Positions 35,824-44,717 of a DNA stretch of 64,000 nucleotides are shown one piece after another. The notes below the pieces were generated by a model. The model was not told the DNA's origin and searched no databases. It saw only the letters and a program-made list of their open reading frames with translations. Numbering within the stretch: the stretch's first letter is position 1; each line of letters starts with the position of its first letter. Source of the stretch: Candidatus Babeliales bacterium (GTDB taxonomy: Bacteria; Babelota; Babeliae; Babelales; JACPOV01); NCBI GenBank assembly GCA_036260945.1, contig DATALT010000002.1, positions 558,001 through 622,000 of the forward strand. Reading direction: 5' to 3'. The translations under genes were made by a program, and so were the position numbers.

Positions 35824-37320
35824 ATGCGTCGTTCCCTATGGCCGCTCATTTTATTTTCATTTATTCTCGTTATCCACGTTAAACAAATTGCAAATACTGC
35901 AGAAAATAACGATTTTGATAAATCTATCTACAAATACTCGCAAACGCTGGGCGATGCTTTGCACAATATAAAAACAAAACATTTCAATGTGCTTCAGGCT
36001 CCTGCAGATAAGGATGCTGGCTCACCAGTTGATAAAGCAATGACTCAAGGAATCAATTCAATTGTACGAACACTGGATCCACATTCAGCGTTTATGGATC
36101 CTAAAGAATATAAAAGTATTATGGAGGCAACGCAGGGAGAATTTGGAGGTATTGGTATTATTATTGATAATACTAAAGAAACGGACGATGAATTTTTACG
36201 GGTCATTGATACACTGCCTGGGGAACCTGCTGATAAAGTTGGCATAAAGCCGGACGATAAAATTGTACAAATCGGTGATGAAGCAGTTAAAGGCATGACG
36301 GTTGAAGAAGCTTCGGCAAAATTGCGCGGAAAAGAAGGAACGTCAATTCACGTGAAAGTAATGCGTGCTGACACAATGCATTTGATACCATTTGATATCA
36401 TGCGTGCCCGCATCAAGGAGCAAAATGCTCTCTGTTATTATCTTAAAGATCATAATATTTATTATTTATCCCTGAACATGTTCACCGAAAACGCGATAAA
36501 ACAGATCGAACAGCTCCTGAAAAAAAGCTTGCAGCATGAATCTAAAGGCATAATCCTTGATCTACGGCACAATTCAGGCGGCTTGCTGAATGCAGTTGTC
36601 GATATTGCTGGCCTCTTTCTTGAAAAAGGAAGTTTAGTTGTAGAAACAAAAGATAGAAATAATAAAGTGAGCGATCGGTATACCACAAGCCGCACCCCGA
36701 TTGCCGATAAACGCATTCCGCTTTTTATTTTAGTAAACAATTATACCGCCTCTGCTGCAGAAATATTGGCTGGAGTGTTGCAATACTATTCAGCAAAAGA
36801 AAGTAAATTCTTAGCATTCGTAGTTGGTACAAAAACATTTGGCAAAGGATCGGTGCAAGAAGTGATTCCTCTCAGCAACGATTGCGCACTTAAATTAACC
36901 ATCGCTCTTTATAATTTACCAAATAATCTTTCGATTCAGGGAGTCGGAGTCGCGCCCGACTTTGAGATCGATCCTAAAATGCCACCATCAGAAGATATTC
37001 AGTGGTTCAATCGTTTCTTTGGACGTGAAAGTAATTTAAAAAATGCGATCAAAGTCGATTCAAAAAAAGAGAAAGATGCTGCCAAGAATAAAAAAGATAC
37101 TGGTAAAACAAACAATGCAGAAAAATCTTGGTACGACAGGAAGAAAGAATTGATCGCGTCCGATTATATGATTTTGACCACGGCACGTTTAATTGAAATG
37201 ATGCATTTGGCACAAAAAGCGTACCCAGAAAAAACAAAAAAACGCCAAGATCTTTTGAATACACTTACGGCACTTTATAATCCTAAAGATATAACCGATA
37301 TTGAAGAAGTGAAGATGTAA
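35824..37320 (+). CDS. ctpA: C-terminal processing peptidase (S41, CtpA/Prc type)
   Basis: 498 residues with an N-terminal signal/anchor (PLILFSFILVIHV). A PDZ domain follows (GGIGIIIDN; PADKVGIKPDDKIVQIGDEAV). The protease domain has Ser310 in NNYTASAAEI and Lys341 in TFGKGSVQ. The Ser-Lys distance is 31 residues, against about 25 in standard CtpA, because of a short insertion (YYSAKESKF). The last ~100 residues are a charged Lys-rich extension. It cleaves periplasmic proteins from their C-termini. It is followed 14 bp later by an exported coiled-coil gene. Confidence 0.94.
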   Translation: MRRSLWPLILFSFILVIHVKQIANTAENNDFDKSIYKYSQTLGDALHNIKTKHFNVLQAPADKDAGSPVDKAMTQGINSIVRTLDPHSAFMDPKEYKSIMEATQGEFGGIGIIIDNTKETDDEFLRVIDTLPGEPADKVGIKPDDKIVQIGDEAVKGMTVEEASAKLRGKEGTSIHVKVMRADTMHLIPFDIMRARIKEQNALCYYLKDHNIYYLSLNMFTENAIKQIEQLLKKSLQHESKGIILDLRHNSGGLLNAVVDIAGLFLEKGSLVVETKDRNNKVSDRYTTSRTPIADKRIPLFILVNNYTASAAEILAGVLQYYSAKESKFLAFVVGTKTFGKGSVQEVIPLSNDCALKLTIALYNLPNNLSIQGVGVAPDFEIDPKMPPSEDIQWFNRFFGRESNLKNAIKVDSKKEKDAAKNKKDTGKTNNAEKSWYDRKKELIASDYMILTTARLIEMMHLAQKAYPEKTKKRQDLLNTLTALYNPKDITDIEEVKM

Positions 37321-37334
37321 AAAGGAGTTATGTA

Positions 37335-38609
37335 ATGAAAGCGAACTATTTTCTTAAAATACTAATCGGTTGCTTGGTTGTAGCAGCCACATCTATATGC
37401 GTGAATGCACAAGAAAGTCCACGTGAAGCGAAAATACTCGAATCGGAACAGCAACGCCTCGAATTAGAAAAGAAAAAAATCGACCAAGAGCAAAAAACTC
37501 TCGAGCGTGAACGTAAAGAGGCAAAAGAGAGAATGAAAGATCTTTTGGGTGCACAAAATAAAGCTAACGCTTCAGGCAATAAAGCAGCGGCGCAAAAAGC
37601 GCGCGAAGATCTCATTCAGGAGATTGCTAATTCGCAATCTATTCGCGCGAAAATTGATACAAGCAAATTCGATCTTGAAACAATTGATCAACAATTAGGC
37701 GCAATTACCAAACAACTCGGCCAATTGCGAGAAAAACCGGTAACCAAACCGATAGAGCAACGCACCCTTGTTAAACTGCTCCAAGATATTACGCAAGAGA
37801 TAAAACTTTTGCCTTCTCGCGTGAAACAATGGTTCATTCAACGCACAGGGCAGCCGGATACTGCAAAAATGTACGTCGATTCATTAACTGAAGTTATGAA
37901 GATCGAAGCGGATAAACCGTTCACCACCTGGGCTGAACGTGAATCGGCAAGAAAAGCCCAACTTGCAGCACGCAGAGGCTCCACAACCTATGATACGCTC
38001 TACAATAGCAAGCTTGCACAATTTGAACGGGCAAAAACCGATTACCTCAATCAAAAAATTGCTAATTATCGCGATGATTCCGAGCAGCTCCAGCAAGATT
38101 TTGCACTTCTTGCAAATCAACGCCGCATCAATACCGATCCTCAGATGCCGCTTGATCGCCTTGTAGCAAAGCAAAGGGAAGCAAACTTGTGGAAACAACA
38201 ACAACCATCAGATATTTTCTCAGGTTTATTTAACGAACTTACTCAGGATAAAGTATTTGAAGATATTTTAGGCAGAAAAAATCCTTATACGATTCTTGGT
38301 ATAGATCAAAATGCATCTTCAGCTCAAATAGAAAAAGCCTACGCAGAATTATCGAAAAACAATCCAACCGATGAGCTTAATGAAGCGTATGCGTATTTAA
38401 CTTCAATTGATTTGCGCAATCTAGTTGATTCAACGCTCGATTTCTCAAGAACTATCAGCAATGAAATGTCCACAAACGTGAAACGCGATATTCAGCAAAA
38501 ATTTATCACGCAATCAGATAGCATTTTAAGCGAACTTAATCAGATTATCAAAGATCGCCAAAGTGGCACGACGCAGCCAAATAATGGCCCAGATATTCCA
38601 CCATTGTAG
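37335..38609 (+). CDS. Exported coiled-coil protein with degenerate J-like domain
   Basis: 424 residues. A signal peptide ends at VNAQ. Residues ~25-130 are a continuous Glu/Lys/Gln coiled coil. Residues 316-358 resemble a DnaJ domain (NPYTILGIDQNASSAQIEKAYAEL), with the typical Y-x-x-LG and AY-x-L helices. The HPD motif needed to stimulate DnaK is absent: NNPTDEL stands in the loop, and the loop is shortened. A Pro-rich tail ends the protein. It probably acts as a structural or binding module. It is co-transcribed with ctpA (14-bp gap, GGAG before the start). Confidence 0.75.
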   Translation: MKANYFLKILIGCLVVAATSICVNAQESPREAKILESEQQRLELEKKKIDQEQKTLERERKEAKERMKDLLGAQNKANASGNKAAAQKAREDLIQEIANSQSIRAKIDTSKFDLETIDQQLGAITKQLGQLREKPVTKPIEQRTLVKLLQDITQEIKLLPSRVKQWFIQRTGQPDTAKMYVDSLTEVMKIEADKPFTTWAERESARKAQLAARRGSTTYDTLYNSKLAQFERAKTDYLNQKIANYRDDSEQLQQDFALLANQRRINTDPQMPLDRLVAKQREANLWKQQQPSDIFSGLFNELTQDKVFEDILGRKNPYTILGIDQNASSAQIEKAYAELSKNNPTDELNEAYAYLTSIDLRNLVDSTLDFSRTISNEMSTNVKRDIQQKFITQSDSILSELNQIIKDRQSGTTQPNNGPDIPPL

Positions 38610-38617
38610 TAACAAAA

Positions 38618-38648
38618 GTGGGGAGGTAGCTTGCCTCCCCACTTTTTT
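38618..38648 (+). terminator. Strong terminator after the ctpA operon
   Basis: GTGGGGAGG (38618-38626) pairs perfectly with CCTCCCCAC (38634-38642), followed by TTTTTT. Confidence 0.95.
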
Positions 38649-38664
38649 AAGGCGAAGGAAATCT

Positions 38665-38889
38665 ATGAATAAAAACTTTTTGATAGTTTATGCGATTTTC
38701 TACTTCTCAAATCTTCTTGGCAATAACGCAAAAGAGTTGGGAAAAATCCCCGCGCCAATGCCAAAACAGCGAGATCATCAACAATACAAATCGATGCAAA
38801 AACTGCCGCGCTCGAAAATACCAAGCAAGCAGGCCAAACGAGAAGACCTACTGGGTAAAAAAGCCACTTCAAAAAAGAAAAACTGTTAG
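38665..38889 (+). CDS. Small exported basic protein
   Basis: 74 residues from the ATG at 38665, preceded by GGCGAAGGA. A signal peptide covers ~1-19 (FLIVYAIFYFSNLLG). The mature part is strongly basic, with repeated Lys/Pro/Gln, ending KKKNC. The longer in-frame reading upstream would run through the terminator and is rejected. Unknown function. Confidence 0.6.
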   Translation: MNKNFLIVYAIFYFSNLLGNNAKELGKIPAPMPKQRDHQQYKSMQKLPRSKIPSKQAKREDLLGKKATSKKKNC

Positions 38890-38995
38890 TATACAACCCT
38901 ATCCCAATTGACAAAAATAATGGCGGATTTAAGCTAAAAACAGATAGATACAAGATTTTATCGCATATCAATTAAACGACGTAGAGCTATTCACT

Positions 38996-39151
38996 ATGCC
39001 ATTATCTAGAAAAAAGCGTCACCAAATCGGTGTCTCGCTCGCTTCCGGACTTTTCTTTCTTTTCATTTTCATGCTTACCTGCAATCATCCGCCGCACAAA
39101 AAATCTGAACCTCGATACCGCTTAATTCTTCAGAAATCGGATCTTAAATAA
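38996..39151 (+). CDS. Possible 51-residue membrane or lipoprotein
   Basis: A short frame of MPLSRKKRHQ type: basic start, a hydrophobic core (LFFLFIFML), then TC in a lipobox-like position and a polar tail. It ends 1 bp before the next start codon, which suggests coupling. The ribosome-binding site is weak. Confidence 0.35.
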   Translation: MPLSRKKRHQIGVSLASGLFFLFIFMLTCNHPPHKKSEPRYRLILQKSDLK

Positions 39152-39152
39152 A

Positions 39153-40247
39153 ATGAAAATGGGATTTGAACCTTGCAAACTTAGTTATTCTCGTTTTTTT
39201 ATTTGGCTTTTTTCTTTTGCATATACACTTAATAATTCAGGGATGGGCCCAGAAAAATCCATACATCTACAACGATCTATCCCAAATAATTCCGAAAATA
39301 TTCATGATTTAATCGAGCAACAAAAGAATCACCTCTCATGCTCTGGTAAAAATCCCTATCGAGAGATTGTTTCACAATTACATCAACAAAGCAGCTCAGT
39401 TCGCTCATTTGTAGAACAAATGAATAGAGCAAAAAGATTTCAAATCATCGAGCAACATAACCAACGAACGCAGTTTCCCTGTTTGCCCGGCTCAGGCTTT
39501 TATCGTACTCAAGATAAATTATCAGTAACCTATTCCCCGCTTATACCCGCTTCTTTGAAAAAAATATGCGATGAAGAACTTAAAGAAATCCCGCAAGCGC
39601 ACAAGCATCCCTGGTATATTTCTCTCTCATTTATAAAATCTGATGCGTCGGTAACGCAAAACCCTAAATATCCCCACACAATCATGCTTAGTTTTAATCC
39701 TATGAGTCCATTGGTATATTCAGAAAGCGCGCTGCGTGGCATGATTGCCCATGAAATAAGCCATTTTTTATCAGCTGATTTTTATTTTTCACAATTTAGC
39801 GGGCCATGTAGTAGCCGCATTATTTATTATCGAGAATACAACGCCGATCAATATTTAGCGTCTCGTTCCATAAGACAAGCAGAGAACAGCTTGATCCATC
39901 TTGAAGAAATTTTTAATAAAACTCCCTTTATGAGAGCCAGTCTTACTTATGCCAAAAGTAATGCGTTGAGTATTCTCACTTGTCTTGGCTTATTTGCTAG
40001 CTTAAGCCATATCTTTCCGTCCTCATCTATCAAACTGTCTGACGTTTTTACTGTGAATTGCATCAATCAACCGCTGTTTTTTTATTTAGCATTTCGCGAA
40101 TATCGTGAATCAAAAAAATTCCAGTCAACCAGATCAGAACTAAACTCGACCCATCCTTCACTTCCTAAGCGGATTGCTTGCATGAAAACAATTCTTGAAT
40201 TGCTCAAAGCCGAAGAAGAAATAGTAAAAAAATCCTGTCCAAACTGA
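39153..40247 (+). CDS. Exported M48-type zinc metalloprotease
   Basis: 364 residues with a signal-like N-terminus (FFIWLFSFAYTL). The zinc-binding HEISH is at 200-204, and Glu228 in REYNAD is at the expected position for the third ligand, followed by Asp232 as in M48 (E-x-x-x-D). The C-terminal part has THPSLPKRI, typical of M48 family ends. A hydrophobic stretch at ~270-290 may be a membrane segment. Substrate unknown; such proteases act in envelope quality control or on secreted targets. Confidence 0.8.
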   Translation: MKMGFEPCKLSYSRFFIWLFSFAYTLNNSGMGPEKSIHLQRSIPNNSENIHDLIEQQKNHLSCSGKNPYREIVSQLHQQSSSVRSFVEQMNRAKRFQIIEQHNQRTQFPCLPGSGFYRTQDKLSVTYSPLIPASLKKICDEELKEIPQAHKHPWYISLSFIKSDASVTQNPKYPHTIMLSFNPMSPLVYSESALRGMIAHEISHFLSADFYFSQFSGPCSSRIIYYREYNADQYLASRSIRQAENSLIHLEEIFNKTPFMRASLTYAKSNALSILTCLGLFASLSHIFPSSSIKLSDVFTVNCINQPLFFYLAFREYRESKKFQSTRSELNSTHPSLPKRIACMKTILELLKAEEEIVKKSCPN

Positions 40248-40252
40248 TATCA

Positions 40253-42094
40253 CTATTCTACTGTGACCGATTTAGCTAAATTGCGCGGTTTGTCAATTGG
40301 GCAACCAAGAACGTTGGCAATTTGGTAGACAAAGAATTGCATCAATCCGGTCATTGCTAAAGGGCCAAGAAGCGGATCTACATGCGGGATAATAAAAGCG
40401 TTATCTGCTAATTTCAGAAGTTCAGTTTGCCCCTCAAATGCAAAAATGAGCAAGTGGCCCTGCCGTGCTTTTACTTCTTGTGCATTAGAAATAAGCTTTT
40501 GATAGATTAATGGATCGAGTGTAGAGAAAATGATAATTGGCGTATCATCAGAAACAAGCGCAATCGGGCCGTGCTTCAATTCTCCAGCCGGATAACACTG
40601 CGCAAAGGCATATGAGATTTCTTTCAGCTTAAGCGAAGCTTCAAGCGCAAACGGGTAACTAATATGCCGCCCTAAGAAAATCCATTTTTTAAATTGCGCA
40701 TAATGGGGAGCCAACTGCTCCACGATAGATTTGCGGTATTTTTCAATACAGTTTTCCAATATTTCTGCACTCATGAGCAAATGATCGCATGCGCGCTCCA
40801 TTTGATCGGCAGTTATTATTTCTTTTTCAAGCGCTATGCGATGAGCGAGCCAAAAAAGGGCTGCTAATTGCGTTGAAAATGCTTTAGTAGAAGCGACCGA
40901 GATTTCTTGGCCAGCTTTCGTGAGCAAGAATCCATCCGATTCACGAACCATACTGCTTGAGGAAACATTGGTGAGGACTACCGTATGGGCCCCCGTGCGT
41001 TCTACAAGCCGTAAACATTCTAGTGTATCGGCCGTTTCGCCCGATTGAGAAATCGCCAAATAAAAATTCCGCTCTTCTTTAAAGAACGGCATATAACGAA
41101 ATTCTGAAGCAAGTACAACGCGCGCTGGCATTTTACAAATTTCTTCAATAAAAAACTGCCCGATACGAGCTGCATGCCACGAAGTTCCTGCACCAATAAG
41201 AGAAATAGCGCCTAATTTTTTTACATCGTCTGCCGTCAGTCCCATTTGCTGCCAAACAGTGTCGTGAATAGATTTTAGATAGGAAAGAGTCGCATGAATG
41301 CCGTTTTTTTGTTCAAAAATCTCTTTAAGCATAAAATGCTCATAGCCGCTTTTCCCATCATCGGACCATGAAACTTGTACGCGTTCGGGCTTAAGTTCAC
41401 GTTTATTGCCCTTAAAATCGTAGAGCTCAACGCCCGATTGGCGAACTATTGCAAACGTTTCATCTGGCAGATAAACAACTTCATCGGTCATGCCTGCAAA
41501 TGCAAGTACATCAGAAGCTACAAACATTTCTTGCGAGCCAATTCCAATGCAAAGCGGCGATCCTTTTCGAACCGCAATAACCGCATCGGAGAATGGTTCA
41601 CCAATACAGCTGAAAGCGAATGCACCTTCTAATTGCCCAACAATTGCTGCAACCGATTCTGATAGGCAAGATTTTTCTTTGATTCTTTCAAAAAGATGAG
41701 CAACAACTTCAGTATCTGTTTGAGATCTGAAGGCATGCCCTTCGCTCTCAAGTTGCACACGAAGCTGCGCATGGTTTTCGATAATGCCGTTATGAACTAC
41801 AGAGATCGTCTCGGTACAATCGACATGGGGATGAGCATTCACATGAGAAACAACACCGTGGGTGGACCACCGTGTGTGCCCAATACCAATATGCCCGTCA
41901 ACCGGAAAGTCTTGGAGTGCATTGGTTAAGTTAACCAATTGGCCCTTTGCTTTAACACACTTTAGTCGATTTGAAACCGAATCAAGGCAAGCAAAACCTG
42001 CCGAATCGTAACCACGGTACTCAAGCCTACTTAATCCCTTCATAACGAAGGAACGACTCAGCTTAGTGCCGACATACCCGACAACACCGCACAT
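40253..42094 (-). CDS. glmS: Glutamine--fructose-6-phosphate aminotransferase
   Basis: 613 residues. It begins MCGVVGYVG, with the catalytic Cys1 after Met removal. The glutaminase domain has HTRWSTHG and HNGIIEN, and the two SIS domains have GAGTSWHA, SQSGETADT and the C-terminal KPRNLAKSVTVE. It makes glucosamine-6-phosphate for peptidoglycan and LPS. No glmS ribozyme or other leader was recognised upstream. A rapZ gene lies nearby. Confidence 0.97.
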   Translation of the reverse strand: MCGVVGYVGTKLSRSFVMKGLSRLEYRGYDSAGFACLDSVSNRLKCVKAKGQLVNLTNALQDFPVDGHIGIGHTRWSTHGVVSHVNAHPHVDCTETISVVHNGIIENHAQLRVQLESEGHAFRSQTDTEVVAHLFERIKEKSCLSESVAAIVGQLEGAFAFSCIGEPFSDAVIAVRKGSPLCIGIGSQEMFVASDVLAFAGMTDEVVYLPDETFAIVRQSGVELYDFKGNKRELKPERVQVSWSDDGKSGYEHFMLKEIFEQKNGIHATLSYLKSIHDTVWQQMGLTADDVKKLGAISLIGAGTSWHAARIGQFFIEEICKMPARVVLASEFRYMPFFKEERNFYLAISQSGETADTLECLRLVERTGAHTVVLTNVSSSSMVRESDGFLLTKAGQEISVASTKAFSTQLAALFWLAHRIALEKEIITADQMERACDHLLMSAEILENCIEKYRKSIVEQLAPHYAQFKKWIFLGRHISYPFALEASLKLKEISYAFAQCYPAGELKHGPIALVSDDTPIIIFSTLDPLIYQKLISNAQEVKARQGHLLIFAFEGQTELLKLADNAFIIPHVDPLLGPLAMTGLMQFFVYQIANVLGCPIDKPRNLAKSVTVE

Positions 42095-42130
42095 ACTCCG
42101 CCTTTTTTAGTGAGAAAATGTGTGTGAAAA

Positions 42131-42571
42131 TTAACGCTTAACGAATTGGAAGCCACGGCGAGCTGCTTTACGGCCATATTTCTTACGCTCTTTAAGACGC
42201 GCATCAACCGTTAACATACCGTGCTCACGCATGGTCATTTTAAGATTTTCATCAGCTGAAACTAATGCACGAGCAATACCCAATTGTACCGCTCCAGCTT
42301 GACCATTGCGGCCACCGCCTTCTACATATGCTTCAACGTCATAATGAGCTGTTGCTGGCTGGGTAAGCAAAATCGGCTTAACTGCCATAAGGCGCGTAAC
42401 TTCTGTATCAAAGTACGAATTATATGTTTTCCCGTTAACAACAATCTTACCGTTTCCTCTACGTAACCATACACGCGCTACCGCTGATTTGCGGCGGCCA
42501 ACGCCATGAGAAACAGGGGTTCCAGCAGGCATTTTTGTCTTGGGTGCAGCAGTCGTTTTTTTGCGTTCCAT
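42131..42571 (-). CDS. rpsI: 30S ribosomal protein S9
   Basis: 146 residues: GVGRRKSAVARVWLRRGNG, the GGGRNGQAGA motif and the C-terminal KKYGRKAARRGFQFVKR are all diagnostic. A short Lys/Thr/Ala N-terminal extension precedes the core. rplM (L13), normally directly upstream, is absent; glmS follows instead. Confidence 0.97.
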   Translation of the reverse strand: MERKKTTAAPKTKMPAGTPVSHGVGRRKSAVARVWLRRGNGKIVVNGKTYNSYFDTEVTRLMAVKPILLTQPATAHYDVEAYVEGGGRNGQAGAVQLGIARALVSADENLKMTMREHGMLTVDARLKERKKYGRKAARRGFQFVKR

Positions 42572-42873
42572 ACCTAGTTATAACCTTTACAGCTTAAAAA
42601 TATTTTATCTCTATAGTAATAGAGAATAACCAACTTTGAAAAATTGTCAAAAACTTAACAGTTTGCTCGCTTGCGCTTAGTCCGCTACCCTTCGATACAA
42701 TTTCTCGCTTTGCTCGAAATCACTCATGGCGAGCGCGGGGAGGCTTTAAATTCAACTTATTGTGGTAAATTCCATCATTAATTGGCGACCTGCCCATCGT
42801 AGCTTTAGCGAAGATGGAAGATTGGCCTGCCAATCGTAGTTGGCCGAGCCTGAAGGCCCGGATAAACGTAGAT
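42572..42873. other. Repeat-bearing intergenic region, ~300 bp
   Basis: Lies between rpsI and tRNA-Thr. It contains the dispersed repeat copy at 42689-42735 and two tandem degenerate units at 42789-42802 and 42826-42839 (both CCTGCC[CA]ATCGTAG, 37 nt apart), the first followed by a small GCTTTAGCGAAG-type hairpin. No gene is seen. Confidence 0.6.
42689..42735 (+). repeat. Dispersed intergenic repeat, copy 3
   Basis: CCTTCGATACAATTTCTCGC, then TTTGCTCGAAATCACTCATG and GCGAGCG. It differs from the copy at 962-1009 at a few positions only. Confidence 0.8.
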
Positions 42874-42948
42874 TGGAGCCGATGATCGGATTTGAACCGA
42901 CGGCCTACTGATTACGAATCAGTTGCTCTACCCCTGAGCTACATCGGC
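42874..42948 (-). tRNA. tRNA-Thr (anticodon CGT), CCA encoded
   Basis: The acceptor stem GCCGATG/CATCGGC, D-arm TAGCTCAGGGGTAGAGC, anticodon stem ACTGA/TCAGT with loop TTCGTAA (anticodon CGT), T-arm GTCGGTTCAAATCCGAT and CCA are all present. Confidence 0.97.
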
Positions 42949-43006
42949 ATTTTGCAAAGGTAGTATACCTTGCAGTAGAGATTTTGCAACGAATTTGCCG
43001 CGCATA

Positions 43007-43384
43007 CTATTCAGGTTTGCGGTCTTCAAGCACTTCTTGGCAAATAATGCATCGGCTCGCATTGGGGTACGATTTTAATCGTTTTTCCGCAATCGGCTGT
43101 CCACACTCGATGCAAATACCGTACGTTCCTTCATCGATCATACGCAGTGCCTGCATGATCATGTTATATTCATTAATCTCGTTATCCTGCAGAGATATTT
43201 TCAGCGTTTCAAGCGATATCGATTGCGCTTGATCGCCAATATCTTGAACCTCAAAACCGCTCTTTACTTGATAAAGATCTGAAAGTTGTTCCTCTAGCTC
43301 TTTTTTTCGCTCAAGCAACCCCTTTTTTATTGATTCCAGACTTTTTGCACCAATCGTCCCTTTTTTTGCTTCAGCCACGATCAC
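43007..43384 (-). CDS. DksA/TraR-family zinc-finger protein
   Basis: 125 residues. The N-terminal half is a coiled coil (ERKKELEEQLSDL), and the C-terminal half carries a four-Cys zinc finger (CIECG ... CIICQ) with the YGICIECGQPI motif. Members bind the RNA polymerase secondary channel and alter initiation, often with ppGpp. The coiled-coil tip resembles general DksA-like proteins rather than canonical DksA, so the effect cannot be assigned. Its start overlaps the tadA stop by 4 bp. Confidence 0.85.
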   Translation of the reverse strand: MIVAEAKKGTIGAKSLESIKKGLLERKKELEEQLSDLYQVKSGFEVQDIGDQAQSISLETLKISLQDNEINEYNMIMQALRMIDEGTYGICIECGQPIAEKRLKSYPNASRCIICQEVLEDRKPE

Positions 43385-43845
43385 TTCCTTTTTTGTTTGA
43401 AGAAACGTTTCAAGAGCTCAGCCGCCTGATCTTCAAGTACGCCCTCTCTTACAGTTATAATGCCCTTTTTGTATAGCTGAGATTCCATGTAATTGTCAAG
43501 GTGATAACCAAAAAGTGGCGAACGCGCTGCAAATACAAGGGTAAAAATTCTGCTCAATTGGATTAATCCAATGCACATGATGCACGGCTCGAGAGTCACA
43601 TACATCGTGCATTCATCAAGCCGCCAATCATCGATCTTCTTGCACGCTTTTTTGATTGCAGTTGCCTCAGCGTGCGCTGTTTGGCATTGTTGTTTTTCAA
43701 CTTGATTGTAGCCGCGCCCAATAATTTCACCGGCATTGTTTACAATAACTGCTCCAATTGGCACTTCATCAGCAGCAAACGCTTTTTCTGCTTGTGCAAT
43801 CGCTTGCTGCATATAAAATTCATCATTCGGTATTTTTATTTTCAT
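43381..43845 (-). CDS. tadA: tRNA-specific adenosine deaminase TadA-like protein
   Basis: 154 residues with the zinc deaminase motifs HAEATAI and TLEPCIMCIG, and the VPIGAVIV strand. It would convert A34 to inosine in tRNA-Arg(ACG). The motifs fit TadA better than cytidine or guanine deaminases. It is followed by the DksA-type gene with a 4-bp overlap. Confidence 0.92.
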   Translation of the reverse strand: MKIKIPNDEFYMQQAIAQAEKAFAADEVPIGAVIVNNAGEIIGRGYNQVEKQQCQTAHAEATAIKKACKKIDDWRLDECTMYVTLEPCIMCIGLIQLSRIFTLVFAARSPLFGYHLDNYMESQLYKKGIITVREGVLEDQAAELLKRFFKQKRK

Positions 43846-43872
43846 TCGCTTATTTTAAGATTTTTGTAATTA

Positions 43873-44715
43873 TTAATTCTCATTTGGCATTTTCATGCTT
43901 TTGCGTTTTTGAATTTTACGAGCTTCGGTTATCGCATTAACCTCCTCGAGCGTAATATCGGTGGACTTTAAAAGCTCATCCAGTTCAATATTCATTTCGA
44001 GAATTGGATTTTTTTTTGCATTTTGAAAACCTATAGTAACTGCATTAGATATTAATTCGCTCATTTTTTGATCGACTTGCTGGCTAAGCTGAAAACTTGT
44101 TATGTTAAGATTTTTAGCTTGACTACTGGCGTCTCCTTTAATTTCTGGTCGCTGCTGGATTAGGCACATCATTTTAGTACTTATTTCATAGATTGCATTA
44201 GCTTGACGTTTTTTTGATAAATCGTACCAAGCGCCGAATTTTTTATTGAACCAAAAACCAAAGAGCCCCCCCCCAATTGCGCCTATCATAGGAAGTCTCA
44301 AGTCACCGATGTTGGAATAGAGCTGAAATCCTTTCACTAAAGCTCCCAGGCCTAACGCGCCAGTCACTATGGCTCCATATCTTCTACGTTGTTGATAGAT
44401 AGCAAACTCCTCTGATGCAAAATATTTACACTTAAGATCCGCACTATCAAAATAATTCTGCAAATAGCGAACCCCTTGATCAGAGATAGAGTATTGTGTA
44501 TTCATTTCTACGTTTGTAGAATATTGATCATTCTGGTTAGATTTAATTGACACCCGATATGCTTTCTCTAAGTTTTTTCTAAACGCGGAAAAACTTGATC
44601 CACATACCGCAACATCAGCATCATCTAATGCTTTTTTTTGCTGTTTAAGGGTGAGGGGCTCAACCGCGTTAAGGAAAAAAGACATGCACAAAAAAACACT
44701 AAATTTTCTATTCAC
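43873..44715 (-). CDS. Exported hairpin/coiled-coil protein (last gene of 4-gene run)
   Basis: 280 residues from a GTG at 44715, chosen because GAGGA precedes it and a signal peptide starts there (KFSVFLCMSFFLNA). A hydrophobic Gly-rich hairpin lies in the middle (IVTGALGLGALVKG; MIGAIGGGLFGFWF). The C-terminal third is helical and basic. It starts 2 bp after the upstream gene ends. Its architecture matches the three genes before it, but it is longer and sequence similarity is weak. Unknown function. Confidence 0.65.
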   Translation of the reverse strand: MNRKFSVFLCMSFFLNAVEPLTLKQQKKALDDADVAVCGSSFSAFRKNLEKAYRVSIKSNQNDQYSTNVEMNTQYSISDQGVRYLQNYFDSADLKCKYFASEEFAIYQQRRRYGAIVTGALGLGALVKGFQLYSNIGDLRLPMIGAIGGGLFGFWFNKKFGAWYDLSKKRQANAIYEISTKMMCLIQQRPEIKGDASSQAKNLNITSFQLSQQVDQKMSELISNAVTIGFQNAKKNPILEMNIELDELLKSTDITLEEVNAITEARKIQKRKSMKMPNEN

Positions 44716-44717
44716 AA

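Noticed and set aside
38563-38664. N-terminal extension of the small gene at 38665
   Set aside because: It would be translated across a strong terminator and overlaps the previous gene; the ATG at 38665 has its own ribosome-binding site and signal peptide.
42572-42873. CRISPR or phage attachment site next to tRNA-Thr
   Set aside because: Only two degenerate units are present, without regular spacers, and no integrase or duplicated tRNA end is seen.
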